From contig JAJQBQ010000038.1 in the NCBI GenBank assembly GCA_021203205.1, positions 21,374 through 85,373 of the forward strand: DNA of 64,000 nucleotides, in the 5' to 3' direction. Of this stretch, positions 16,851 to 25,597 are shown piece by piece. Source of the DNA: Lachnospiraceae bacterium. Lineage in GTDB: Bacteria; Bacillota; Clostridia; Lachnospirales; Lachnospiraceae. The notes under the pieces were generated by a model that saw only the letters and a list, made by a program, of their open reading frames with translations, did not search any database and was not told the DNA's origin. The first letter of the stretch is position 1, and every line of letters begins with the position of its first letter. A program made the translations under genes and the position numbers.

Positions 16851-17600
16851 ATGAGAATTTTAGCGATAGAGTCCTCCTCACTGGTCGCTTCGGCGGCGAT
16901 CGCAGATTTCGGGGAGGATGAAATTTTAAGAGCCGAATACACAACAAACTTAAAAAAAACGCATTCCCAGACGTTGCTCCCCATGATCGATGAGATCATG
17001 CGGACGCTGGATGCGGAGGGGGACGGCATCGACGCCATTGCGGTGGCGGCAGGACCGGGGTCCTTTACGGGACTGCGCATCGGCGCAGCCACGGTCAAGG
17101 GGCTGGGGCTGGTCTGGCAGAAGCCGGTCATCCCGGTGCCCACGGTGGATGCCATGGCGTACCAGTTTTACGGCACAGAGCACCTGATCTGCCCCATCAT
17201 GGACGCCAGACGCTCGCAGGTTTACACGGGAATTTATACCTTTAAAAACGGCACGGAGTTCGAAACACGGATGCCCCAGTGCGCGATGGCGCTTGCCGAC
17301 CTCTGTGAGGAGCTGAACCGGCTGGGTGAGCGCGTGGTGTTTGCCGGGGACGGCATCCCGGTGGCGCGGAATATTCTCCGGGATAAATTGACGGTTCCGT
17401 ACACTTTTGCGCCCGCGCACATGAACCGCCAGCGCGCCGCGTCGGTGGCCTCGCTGGGAGCCGTGCTTTTCCGGGAGGGAAAAACGGTGGATGCGGACGT
17501 GTTCGCGCCGGACTACCTGCGGGTATCGCAGGCGGAGCGGGAGCGGAAGGAAAGGGCAGAACATGGGGAGGAACACTGTCCTGCGGTAACGGTGGAATGA
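16851..17600 (+). CDS. tsaB: tRNA threonylcarbamoyladenosine synthesis protein TsaB
   Basis: A 249-residue ASKHA-fold protein that dimerises with TsaD and scaffolds t6A synthesis. Signature blocks are MRILAIESSS, KTHSQTLLPMID, AVAAGPGSFTGLRIG and CPIMDARRSQVY. It is separated from tsaE by 242 bp holding only an imperfect hairpin (TGTTTTGTATT/TATTCAAAACA). The commonly following rimI acetyltransferase gene is absent; rnz is in its place. Confidence 0.94.
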   Translation: MRILAIESSSLVASAAIADFGEDEILRAEYTTNLKKTHSQTLLPMIDEIMRTLDAEGDGIDAIAVAAGPGSFTGLRIGAATVKGLGLVWQKPVIPVPTVDAMAYQFYGTEHLICPIMDARRSQVYTGIYTFKNGTEFETRMPQCAMALADLCEELNRLGERVVFAGDGIPVARNILRDKLTVPYTFAPAHMNRQRAASVASLGAVLFREGKTVDADVFAPDYLRVSQAERERKERAEHGEEHCPAVTVE

Positions 17601-17674
17601 TCCGAAACCCCTGGTGAAAAAGCAGTGTAGTCGCTGCAGGGTTTTGGTACAGCGACTACAGGAGGAAATTAGAC

Positions 17675-18598
17675 ATGTTAGACGTATGTCTTCTGGGCAC
17701 CGGCGGCATGATGCCGCTGCCAAGAAGGTGGCTGACCTCGTGCATGATGCGGTACAACGGGAGCAATCTTCTGATCGACTGCGGCGAGGGTACGCAGATC
17801 GCGATCCGCGAAAAAGGCTGGACGGTGAAGCCGTTAGACATTATCTGTCTCACGCACTTTCACGCGGACCACGTGAGCGGGTTGCCGGGACTTCTGCTGT
17901 GCATGAGCAATGCGGAGCGCACGGAGCCGCTCACCATCATCGGCCCGAAGGGCGTGGAGCGGGTGGTAAATTCCCTGCGCGTGATCGCGCCGGAACTGCC
18001 GTTTCCGATCGAATTTATCGAAATCACGGAGCCGGAGCGAACCATTAGTTTAAAAGGATACCGCATCGAGGCCTTCCGTGTACACCACAACATCACCTGC
18101 TACGGCTACAGTGTCTGCATCGACCGGGCAGGGCGCTTTGACGCGGATCGGGCGAAGGCGCTGGGAATCCCCTTAAAGTTCTGGAATCCGCTGCAGAAGG
18201 GCCAGACCATGACAGACGGTGAAACGGTTTACACGCCGGACATGGTGATGGGGGAGGCAAGACGCGGCCTTAAAGTCACCTACACCACGGACACCAGACC
18301 GGTGCCGGTTATCGCCCGCATGGCCGAAGGAGCGGATTTATTTATCTGTGAGGGCATGTACGGGGAGCCGGAAAAGGCGGAAAAGGCGAAAGAGCACAAG
18401 CACATGACCTTCGAGGAGGCGGCGAAGCTCGCAAGGGCCGCGCAGCCGAAAGAAATGTGGCTCACGCACTACAGTCCGTCGCTTTTAAAGCCATCTCTCT
18501 TCCTGCCGGAGGCAAAAAAGATTTTTCCCAACACGGTGGAGGGAAAGGACGGCATGTCGGTGGAGCTGATGTTTGAGGATGAGGAAAGATGTATTTAA
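17675..18598 (+). CDS. rnz: ribonuclease Z
   Basis: A 307-residue tRNase Z that cleaves 3' trailers of tRNA precursors. The MBL-fold zinc motif [13 protein letters not shown] is at about residues 63-75. Further ligands are in [17 protein letters not shown] and the late THYSPS. Length and motif order match bacterial RNase Z. AGGAGG 8 nt upstream supports the start. It overlaps tsaD by 10 bp, so translation is probably coupled; an rnz between tsaB and tsaD joins two tRNA maturation functions. Confidence 0.94.
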   Translation: MLDVCLLGTGGMMPLPRRWLTSCMMRYNGSNLLIDCGEGTQIAIREKGWTVKPLDIICLTHFHADHVSGLPGLLLCMSNAERTEPLTIIGPKGVERVVNSLRVIAPELPFPIEFIEITEPERTISLKGYRIEAFRVHHNITCYGYSVCIDRAGRFDADRAKALGIPLKFWNPLQKGQTMTDGETVYTPDMVMGEARRGLKVTYTTDTRPVPVIARMAEGADLFICEGMYGEPEKAEKAKEHKHMTFEEAAKLARAAQPKEMWLTHYSPSLLKPSLFLPEAKKIFPNTVEGKDGMSVELMFEDEERCI

Positions 18599-19644
18599 AG
18601 ATGGAAAATCAATCGGCTCAAAAAGACACATATATCCTGGCGGTCGAGACATCCTGCGATGAGACTGCAGCTGCGGTGGTAAAAAACGGCCGCAAGGCGC
18701 TCTCCAATGTCATCTCATCGCAGATCGCGATCCACACGCTCTACGGCGGCGTGGTGCCGGAGATTGCCTCGCGCAAGCACATTGAGGCTGTCAACCCGGT
18801 CATTAAACAGGCCCTCGCGGATGCGGGGATGAGGCTGGAAGACATGGATGCCATCGCCGTCACCAGCGGTCCGGGTCTCGTGGGGGCGCTTCTGGTGGGC
18901 GTGGCGGAGGCCAAGGCCATCGCCTTCGCGGCGAAAAAGCCGCTGGTGGGCGTACACCACATCGAGGGGCACATTTGCGCGAACTACATCGAAAATCCGG
19001 ATCTTGAGCCTCCGTTTCTGTGCCTGGTAATTTCGGGCGGCCACACGCACCTGGTGAAGGTAACGGACTACGGCCGCTACGAAATTCTCGGGAAAACCAG
19101 GGACGACGCGGCCGGTGAGGCCTTCGACAAGGTAGCCAGAAGCATCGGCCTGGGCTACCCCGGCGGGCCGAAGGTAGACGCGCTGGCAAAAGAGGGCAAC
19201 CCGGAAGCCATCCATTTCCCCAGGGCCGTCATCGACGGTGCGCCGTATGATTTCAGCTTCAGCGGCTTAAAGTCCGCCGTATTAAACTACCTGAACTCCT
19301 GTGAAATGAAAGGCGAAGAGGTAAACCGCGCGGACGTCGCGGCCTCCTTCGAGCAGGCTGTGGTGGACAGCCTGGTTTCGCGCACCATGCACGCCGCAAA
19401 AGAAACCGGTTACCGCAAGGTCGCCATCGCCGGCGGCGTGGCGGCAAATTCCGCCATCCGTGCGGCGCTGAAAACTGCCTGTGAAGAGAACGGATACGCA
19501 TTTTATTATCCGTCGCCCGTCCTCTGCACGGACAATGCCGCCATGATCGGCTCGGCGGGCTATTACGAATACTTAAGCGGCGTGCGGCACGGCTGGGACT
19601 TAAACGCAGTTCCCAATCTGGAGTTGGGGAACGATATTGTATGA
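18589..19644 (+). CDS. tsaD: tRNA threonylcarbamoyltransferase TsaD
   Basis: A 351-residue catalytic subunit for t6A synthesis. Motifs are [15 protein letters not shown], the metal site [45 protein letters not shown] and CTDNAAMIG. The start at 18589 lies within the rnz coding end with GAGGAAAG just upstream; 18601 is an alternative. A strong terminator follows 3 bp after the stop. Confidence 0.96.
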   Translation: MYLKMENQSAQKDTYILAVETSCDETAAAVVKNGRKALSNVISSQIAIHTLYGGVVPEIASRKHIEAVNPVIKQALADAGMRLEDMDAIAVTSGPGLVGALLVGVAEAKAIAFAAKKPLVGVHHIEGHICANYIENPDLEPPFLCLVISGGHTHLVKVTDYGRYEILGKTRDDAAGEAFDKVARSIGLGYPGGPKVDALAKEGNPEAIHFPRAVIDGAPYDFSFSGLKSAVLNYLNSCEMKGEEVNRADVAASFEQAVVDSLVSRTMHAAKETGYRKVAIAGGVAANSAIRAALKTACEENGYAFYYPSPVLCTDNAAMIGSAGYYEYLSGVRHGWDLNAVPNLELGNDIV

Positions 19645-19646
19645 CA

Positions 19647-19689
19647 AAAAGAGTCGGAAATCTTGAAAAAGTGGATTTCTGACTCTTTT
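19647..19689 (+). terminator. terminator after tsaD
   Basis: A 16-bp stem, AAAAGAGTC-GGAAATC with GATTTC-TGACTCTTTT, with a short loop. The T-rich end closes the tsa/rnz operon. Confidence 0.85.
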
Positions 19690-19783
19690 CGCAAACACGG
19701 ACAACCGTTTTCTGACTGACACTGAGGCAAAGGTCATGCGCCCGAAAAAGAACACAAAAATATTCTATGATCAGATGATATTG

Positions 19784-19803
19784 GGCTCAGGAATTCCTGA
19801 GCC
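19784..19803. repeat. perfect 20-bp palindrome (P2 family)
   Basis: GGCTCAGGAATTCCTGAGCC, a perfect self-complementary 20-mer centred on an EcoRI-like GAATTC. It lies between the tsaD terminator and the sirtuin gene. A related imperfect copy lies at 4151-4169. Confidence 0.6.
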
Positions 19804-19856
19804 AGGTGTCATTTGATTTATAGGCCGTTTGTGATAAAACCTTGACCACAGTGCCA

Positions 19857-20591
19857 TCAGATCACATCCTTCAAAATGGAAACCGAGGCCTGAATCGCCA
19901 GATCCGCGTCGCTGTCCCGGGGCGTCACGCTCTTATTAATCAGCACCAGGTGCTTTCCGTGAAAATAATCCAGCAGTCCGGCGGCCGGGTAAACCGTCAG
20001 GCTCGTGCCCGCTACGATCATCATGTCCGCCTGACGGATGTGCCGGATGGAAGAGGAGAGGATATCCGAATCCAGCGACTCCTCATACAGCACCACGTCC
20101 GGCTTAATTACCCCGCCGCAGTCACAGTGCGGCACCCCGGTGGAATTTGCGATCGCCTTCACCGGGTAAAACTTCCGGCACTTCGTGCAGTAATTGCGCA
20201 GTACCGAGCCGTGCAGTTCCAGCACATTCTTACTCCCCGCCGCCTGGTGCAGCCCGTCAATATTCTGCGTGATCACCGCGGTAAGCTTACCCATCTCCTC
20301 TAGCTTCGCCAGCGCGATATGCGCATCGTTCGGCTTCGCGTCCGGGTAAAGCATCTTCTCCCGGTAAAATTTAAAAAACGTCTCCGGGCGGTGCACAAAA
20401 AACGTGTGGCTGATAATCGTTTCCGGCGGATAATCATAAGACTGATTATACAGCCCGTCCACACTCCGGAAATCCGGGATATGACTCTCCGTCGACACAC
20501 CCGCGCCTCCGAAAAACACAATCCGTTCCGACTCCGCAATCCACTCCCGCAAAGTCTCTTTCGCCTGTTCCAAATCCTGTACCTGAGCCAT
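19857..20591 (-). CDS. cobB: NAD-dependent protein deacylase (sirtuin)
   Basis: A 244-residue Sir2-family enzyme that removes acyl groups from lysines using NAD+. The NAD site is [24 protein letters not shown] and LELHGS contain the catalytic histidine; CTKC and CDC are the zinc cysteines, the second pair unusually tight; [12 protein letters not shown] closes the NAD pocket. AGGAGG 8 nt upstream supports the start. It stands alone on the minus strand. Confidence 0.93.
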   Translation of the reverse strand: MAQVQDLEQAKETLREWIAESERIVFFGGAGVSTESHIPDFRSVDGLYNQSYDYPPETIISHTFFVHRPETFFKFYREKMLYPDAKPNDAHIALAKLEEMGKLTAVITQNIDGLHQAAGSKNVLELHGSVLRNYCTKCRKFYPVKAIANSTGVPHCDCGGVIKPDVVLYEESLDSDILSSSIRHIRQADMMIVAGTSLTVYPAAGLLDYFHGKHLVLINKSVTPRDSDADLAIQASVSILKDVI

Positions 20592-21059
20592 AAGCCAACC
20601 TCCTTTTTTTCTGATAAATCATCATTTTTCGATCAATTTAAAAGTTGATATTATTAACCTGATTACCTCTCTCCTTATTGTTTGATTCACTTTTACGCAT
20701 AACCGTTCCTGAAAAATATAACATTCTGCTTTTCCCCATGGCGGAACCCGCTCCCTGAAAAAGTTTTCTGTCTCTGGGCGTCCGTCATAATAGCAACAAA
20801 GTGAATCAATCCAATAAAACCCCTTGCCATTTTATGGTAAAGTGTGCTAAACTGTACTCTTAGTGCCGGAACATGCATCTTCGAACCTCACAGTTCGAAC
20901 ACCAGTATAAAAAAATCGTAAGAAAAAATCAAGAGTCCCGCAGATAATTCAGAAAAATATTCTGCGAACAGGAGGACAACCTGCAAAACCGGCTAGGCAA
21001 ACAGAAGGCAGCAGACTTACGCCTGCGAAAACAATTGTAACAGGAGGCAAAAGCGAATC
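20592..21059. other. 468-bp divergent region between sirtuin and Xaa-Pro aminopeptidase
   Basis: No gene is supported. It holds a possible rightward promoter TTGCCA-18-TAAACT (20824-20853), two TTCGAA sites (20880-20900), and a hairpin CGCAGA/TCTGCG (20938-20966) ahead of an unused-looking AGGAGG at about 20971. The true ribosome site for the downstream gene is AGGAGG at about 21042. Confidence 0.4.
20824..20853 (+). promoter_or_regulatory. possible promoter for Xaa-Pro aminopeptidase
   Basis: TTGCCA, an 18-nt spacer and TAAACT. The match is modest, but it is the best in the gap and would give a leader of about 200 nt. Confidence 0.3.
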
Positions 21060-22847
21060 ATGCGCACACAACTCATCGCAATCAGAGACTATATGCGCCG
21101 CAACGGTATCGATCTGTGCTACGTTCCGACGGCGGATTACCACGCGTCCGAATACGTCGGAGATTATTTTAAGACGCGGGAGTACCTGACCGGCTTTACC
21201 GGCTCGGCAGGCACGGCCGTCGTCACGGCGGACAGGGCATTGCTCTGGACCGACGGAAGATATTTCATTCAGGCGGAAAAAGAGCTCGCCGGTTCCGGTT
21301 TTGAACTCTGCCGCATGGGCGTAAAGGACGTGCCGACGGTGGAAAAATTCATCGAAAGCGAAGCAAAGGAGGGCTGGACCATCTCCCTGGACGGTCGTGT
21401 GACGGACGCGGCGACCGGTGAAAAGTTAAGCAAAATCGCCGAGAAAAATCATCTGACCCTGCGGACAGATCCGGATCCGTTTGCGGAAATCTGGCCGGAC
21501 CGCCCGTCCATCTCCAAGGTCTCTGCCTGGGAACTTGGCCTGGAATACTGCGGCGAATCCAGAGCGGACAAGATCAAATGGCTGGCGGAGGAAGTGGAGA
21601 AGAAAGAGTGCGGTGCCCATGTGATCGCCGCGCTGGACGATATCGGCTGGCTTTTAAACATCCGCGGCGGGGATGTGACCCATGTGCCGGTCATGCTGGC
21701 GTACCTGATCATGGAAAACGGCAAAGTCACCCTCTACGCCATGGATGAGGCCGTGGCGCCGGTGCGGGCGGCCCTGGAAGCGGACGGCGTGTCGATCCGC
21801 CCGTACGATGCGTTTTACGAAGACCTGGCGAAGCTTCCGGCAGACATGAAGGTTCTGGTAGATAAACGCAGGTCAAATTATCAGATTATTTCCCGGATTC
21901 CGGGGGAAATTAAGGATGAGAACAATCCCTGCGTTCTGCGCAAGTCCATCAAGAACGAGACGGAGCTAAAGAACACCGTAGCCGCCCACGTAAAAGACGG
22001 CGTAGCGCTGACAAAATTTATGTACTGGCTGAAGAAGGAGATCGGAAATCCGGACTGTGACCTGACCGAGGCCACGGCGGCGGACAGACTGGAAGAGTTC
22101 CGGCGTGAGCAGGGGGCCATGGATGTCAGCTTCGACACCATCTCCGCCTACAATGCGAACGCGGCCATGATGCACTACGAGGCGGAGCACGAAACGGCGG
22201 CAAAGCTGGAAGCACAGGGCATGCTGCTGGTGGATTCCGGCGGACATTATATGGAAGGAACTACGGATGTGACCCGCACAATCGTGCTGGGGCCGATCCC
22301 GGACGAGTGGAAATTCCACTACACCATGGTGTGCAAATCCATGATCAACCTGGCGAAGGCGAAGTTCCTCTATGGCTGTTCCGGCCTGTCGCTGGACATT
22401 CTGGCCCGCGGCCCGCTGTGGGATCTGGGGCTTGATTATCGCTGCGGCACGGGGCACGGAGTCGGCTATCTCTTAAACATCCACGAGGCGCCCAACGGCT
22501 TCCGCTACAAGTCCGTGCCGGAACGCCACGACGGCTGCATGTTCGAGGAAGGCATGATCACCACCGACGAGCCCGGTCTCTACATTGAGGGCAGCCACGG
22601 TATCCGCATCGAGAACGAGCTCATCTGCCGCAAGGGTCAGGAGAACGAGTACGGACAGTTCATGGAGTTTGAAATCATCACGTACGCGCCCATCGACCTG
22701 GAGGCGCTGGATTTTGACCTCTTTACGGATGCGGAACTGAAGTATCTGAATGATTACCACAAAATGGTTTATGACACGATTTCACCCTATTTGAACCAGG
22801 AGGAATGTGAATGGCTGAGAAACGAGACGAGACAGATCTCGCGTTAA
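21060..22847 (+). CDS. Xaa-Pro aminopeptidase, M24 family (long form)
   Basis: A 595-residue three-domain aminopeptidase P. It has two creatinase-like N-terminal domains (about 1-310) and a pita-bread M24 domain with metal ligands in DSGGHYMEGTTDVTRTI, GTGHGVGYLLNIHE and MITTDEPGLY-GIRIENEL. A C-terminal M24 extension ends in the frame overlapping the next gene. It removes N-terminal residues preceding proline and is probably cytoplasmic. Its last 37 bp overlap the sulfatase start, suggesting coupling. Confidence 0.94.
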   Translation: MRTQLIAIRDYMRRNGIDLCYVPTADYHASEYVGDYFKTREYLTGFTGSAGTAVVTADRALLWTDGRYFIQAEKELAGSGFELCRMGVKDVPTVEKFIESEAKEGWTISLDGRVTDAATGEKLSKIAEKNHLTLRTDPDPFAEIWPDRPSISKVSAWELGLEYCGESRADKIKWLAEEVEKKECGAHVIAALDDIGWLLNIRGGDVTHVPVMLAYLIMENGKVTLYAMDEAVAPVRAALEADGVSIRPYDAFYEDLAKLPADMKVLVDKRRSNYQIISRIPGEIKDENNPCVLRKSIKNETELKNTVAAHVKDGVALTKFMYWLKKEIGNPDCDLTEATAADRLEEFRREQGAMDVSFDTISAYNANAAMMHYEAEHETAAKLEAQGMLLVDSGGHYMEGTTDVTRTIVLGPIPDEWKFHYTMVCKSMINLAKAKFLYGCSGLSLDILARGPLWDLGLDYRCGTGHGVGYLLNIHEAPNGFRYKSVPERHDGCMFEEGMITTDEPGLYIEGSHGIRIENELICRKGQENEYGQFMEFEIITYAPIDLEALDFDLFTDAELKYLNDYHKMVYDTISPYLNQEECEWLRNETRQISR

Positions 22848-25555
22848 ACGGGGAAAATCGGGGGGATGAAAAGGCAGAGAAGGAGAGCACAGAAACCGCT
22901 GCGGAGATTTCGGAAGAAGGAAAGAAAGATGTAGAGACCAGCGCTGAAAATCCGAAAGAAGAAAAGATGCACACAGAAACCGATGCTGAATTTTCAAAGA
23001 AAAGAAGAGAAAACGGCGGCTTGGACGAAGAAAAGAAAACAGAAAAAACCGACGAAGCGGAACCGGAAATCGGTAAGCGCGGCAAAAACAAGGCTGCGCC
23101 CGCGAATAAAAAGAAGCCGAAAAAAGAATCCAGGCTGAAAAAGCTAACCGATTGGATCTCGGAAAGCGGGATCCGCATGTATGTCGCTCTGCTGGTGGTA
23201 TGGCCGATCCTTCTGGAACTGATCATTGAATCTCTGGCAAGGAAAACTGTGCTGGGCGGATTTACGTTTCTGTTTTCGCACCCCTACGCGTTCCTGACGA
23301 ATGTTCTCATCATGGACATGACGCTGGCGGTAAGCCTGCTGTTTCGGCGCAGGGTTTTTGTGGTCGGTCTGGTTTCGGTGGTATGGCTTGGCTTTGGCAT
23401 CGCGAACTACGTGCTGCTGTGCAACCGCGTCACGCCGTTCACGTATAACGATTTAAAGCTGATCGACTCCGCCATCGCGGTGCTGGAAAAGTATTTCAAT
23501 AATGTGCAGATTGTACTGCTGGTTTTCCTGATCATTGCGGTTGCGGTTCTTCTGGCATACGCTTTTGTGAAGGCACCAAAGTACCCGAAGAAGATCCAGT
23601 ACCTGCGAGCGCTGGGGGAGATCTTTGTGGTGGTGCTGGTGGCGCTTAGCTCCATCACCATCGGTCAGGCTGCAGGGTTAGTGGAGTCCCAGTTTTCGGA
23701 ACTGTCACAGTCCTATCTGCGCAACGGTTTTGTCTACTGCTTTACTGTCAGCTCGGTGAATACCGGCGTATCGAAGCCGTCGGATTACTCGCAGGATACC
23801 ATCGACCAGCTGACGGGACAGACCACATCGTCCGAAGAAGACGAGACCACGGCTGCTGCGAACAGCGAGGCGGCGGACGACGATGAGGGCGATACGACGA
23901 GCGGAGAAATTCTGGAGGCGAACGTTATCTTCCTCCAGCTGGAGTCGTTTTTCGATGTCAACGAAGTCTATGACCTGACATTTTCGGAGAACCCGATTCC
24001 GTTCTTCACGCAGATGTGCGAAGAGTGGGATTCCGGGTATTTCAGTGTGCCTGTGGTGGGCGCGGGCACCGTGAATACGGAGTTCGAGGTGCTGACCGGC
24101 ATGAATATTGACGATTTCGGCCCCGGCGAGTACCCGTTCAAGACGGTCTTAAAGACCACCTCCTGTGAGAGCATCGCCTGGAATCTGCTGCAGAACGGGT
24201 GGAGCACCTTCGGCGTGCACAACCACACGGGCAAATTTTACGGCAGAAACGACATTTACGCGAGACTCGGCATCGGCACCTTTCTATCCGTCGAGTACAT
24301 GCAGAACATCGAGCGGACGCCCATGGGCTGGGCGAAGGACGAGGTGTTGACCGAACAGATCTTCAAGTGTCTGAATTCCACCGCCGGTCAGGATTTTATC
24401 ATGACGATCTCCGTGCAGGGGCACGGCAGCTACCCGTCGGATGCGGAATATGACCATGTCATCACGGTGGATGAGATTTACAACGAGAGCCTGCGGGAGC
24501 AGATGGAATACTATGTCAACCAGCTGTACGAGATGGATCAATTTCTGGAGGAACTGGTGACCGCGCTTTCCGAGTTCGATGAGGACACGATTCTGGTGGT
24601 CTACGGCGACCATCTGCCGAGCCTCGGCTTCACGGCGGATCAGCTGGAGAGCGGCAGCGTCTACTGCACGAAATATTTCATCTGGAATAACATGGGGCTG
24701 GAGTTTGGCGATGAGGATATCGAGGCTTACCAGATCTCCTCGAAGATTCTGGAGGCCATGAACATCGACACCGGCGTCATCAACAAATATCATCAGAACA
24801 ATAAGGGGACGGAGGAATATTTAAACGGTCTCCAGACCCTGGAATACGACATCCTCTACGGCGATCAGCTCTGCTACAACGGCGAAAATCCCTATGAAAA
24901 GCTGGATATCCAGATGGGAATCGACCAGGTGAAGATCACATCCGTGAAGAAGGCGGAGGTGGTGCAGGCGAATGGCGAGGACGAGACTGCGGCAGATGAC
25001 GGATCCGGCGGAACGGATACAGGAAGCGAAGACGGCGGAGACACCGGAGGTGAAGGTGGCAGCGGCACGGACACCGGCGGCGACGGAAACGCGGGAAGCG
25101 AAGAGGAAACCGCGGCGGAAGGCTCCGGCGACGGAAATTCCGGAGACAGCAGCGAAGCGGAAACGGATGCCGACACGGCGGAAGGCAGTGCGGTGGGCGA
25201 TTCCGGTGACGCGGCGGAGGCGGAAGGCGGAGATTCCGGCGAAGACGAGACGGATGAAACCACGGAGCCAGAGGGTGTCGACGACGACCCGGATATCGAG
25301 GATGACTATGCCGAGGATCCGAACGAGACGGACCCGGACGGCGATGTGGTGACGGAAGAGGGCTATGTCATCATCAAAGGCGAAAACTTCACCACCTACT
25401 CCAGAGTTTACGTCAACGGGACAAAGTACTCGACAACCTATATCGACAGCCAGACACTGCGAATTTACTATCCGGATCTGGAGATGCTCGATTCCTTCGT
25501 GGTATGGCAGTCGACCTTAAGCTGCACAAGTGAGTGCCTGTATTATGGGGAATAA
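22811..25555 (+). CDS. LTA synthase-like sulfatase with long charged ends
   Basis: A 914-residue membrane-bound phosphoglycerol transferase-like protein. Residues 1-115 are Lys/Glu-rich and cytoplasmic, followed by about five membrane helices (120-330). The extracellular sulfatase domain (about 370-690) has LQLESFFD, GAGTVNTEFEVLTG with the likely nucleophile threonine, ISVQGHGSYP and VYGDHLPSLG. Residues 720-845 are an acidic Gly/Asp/Glu/Thr-rich linker, and a final TIG/IPT-like segment (VIIKGENFTTYSRVYVNG) ends the protein. The family transfers glycerol phosphate to teichoic acids or glycans. AGGAGG 7 nt upstream fixes the start inside the previous gene. Confidence 0.87.
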   Translation: MAEKRDETDLALNGENRGDEKAEKESTETAAEISEEGKKDVETSAENPKEEKMHTETDAEFSKKRRENGGLDEEKKTEKTDEAEPEIGKRGKNKAAPANKKKPKKESRLKKLTDWISESGIRMYVALLVVWPILLELIIESLARKTVLGGFTFLFSHPYAFLTNVLIMDMTLAVSLLFRRRVFVVGLVSVVWLGFGIANYVLLCNRVTPFTYNDLKLIDSAIAVLEKYFNNVQIVLLVFLIIAVAVLLAYAFVKAPKYPKKIQYLRALGEIFVVVLVALSSITIGQAAGLVESQFSELSQSYLRNGFVYCFTVSSVNTGVSKPSDYSQDTIDQLTGQTTSSEEDETTAAANSEAADDDEGDTTSGEILEANVIFLQLESFFDVNEVYDLTFSENPIPFFTQMCEEWDSGYFSVPVVGAGTVNTEFEVLTGMNIDDFGPGEYPFKTVLKTTSCESIAWNLLQNGWSTFGVHNHTGKFYGRNDIYARLGIGTFLSVEYMQNIERTPMGWAKDEVLTEQIFKCLNSTAGQDFIMTISVQGHGSYPSDAEYDHVITVDEIYNESLREQMEYYVNQLYEMDQFLEELVTALSEFDEDTILVVYGDHLPSLGFTADQLESGSVYCTKYFIWNNMGLEFGDEDIEAYQISSKILEAMNIDTGVINKYHQNNKGTEEYLNGLQTLEYDILYGDQLCYNGENPYEKLDIQMGIDQVKITSVKKAEVVQANGEDETAADDGSGGTDTGSEDGGDTGGEGGSGTDTGGDGNAGSEEETAAEGSGDGNSGDSSEAETDADTAEGSAVGDSGDAAEAEGGDSGEDETDETTEPEGVDDDPDIEDDYAEDPNETDPDGDVVTEEGYVIIKGENFTTYSRVYVNGTKYSTTYIDSQTLRIYYPDLEMLDSFVVWQSTLSCTSECLYYGE

Positions 25556-25597
25556 AGCGTCGGAACGATGGGCTGCTGTTATTCCCGGAGTTTTGTT

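Noticed and set aside
20880..20905. tRNA-like T-loop (GTTCGAAC)
   Set aside because: No acceptor, D or anticodon stems can be drawn around it.
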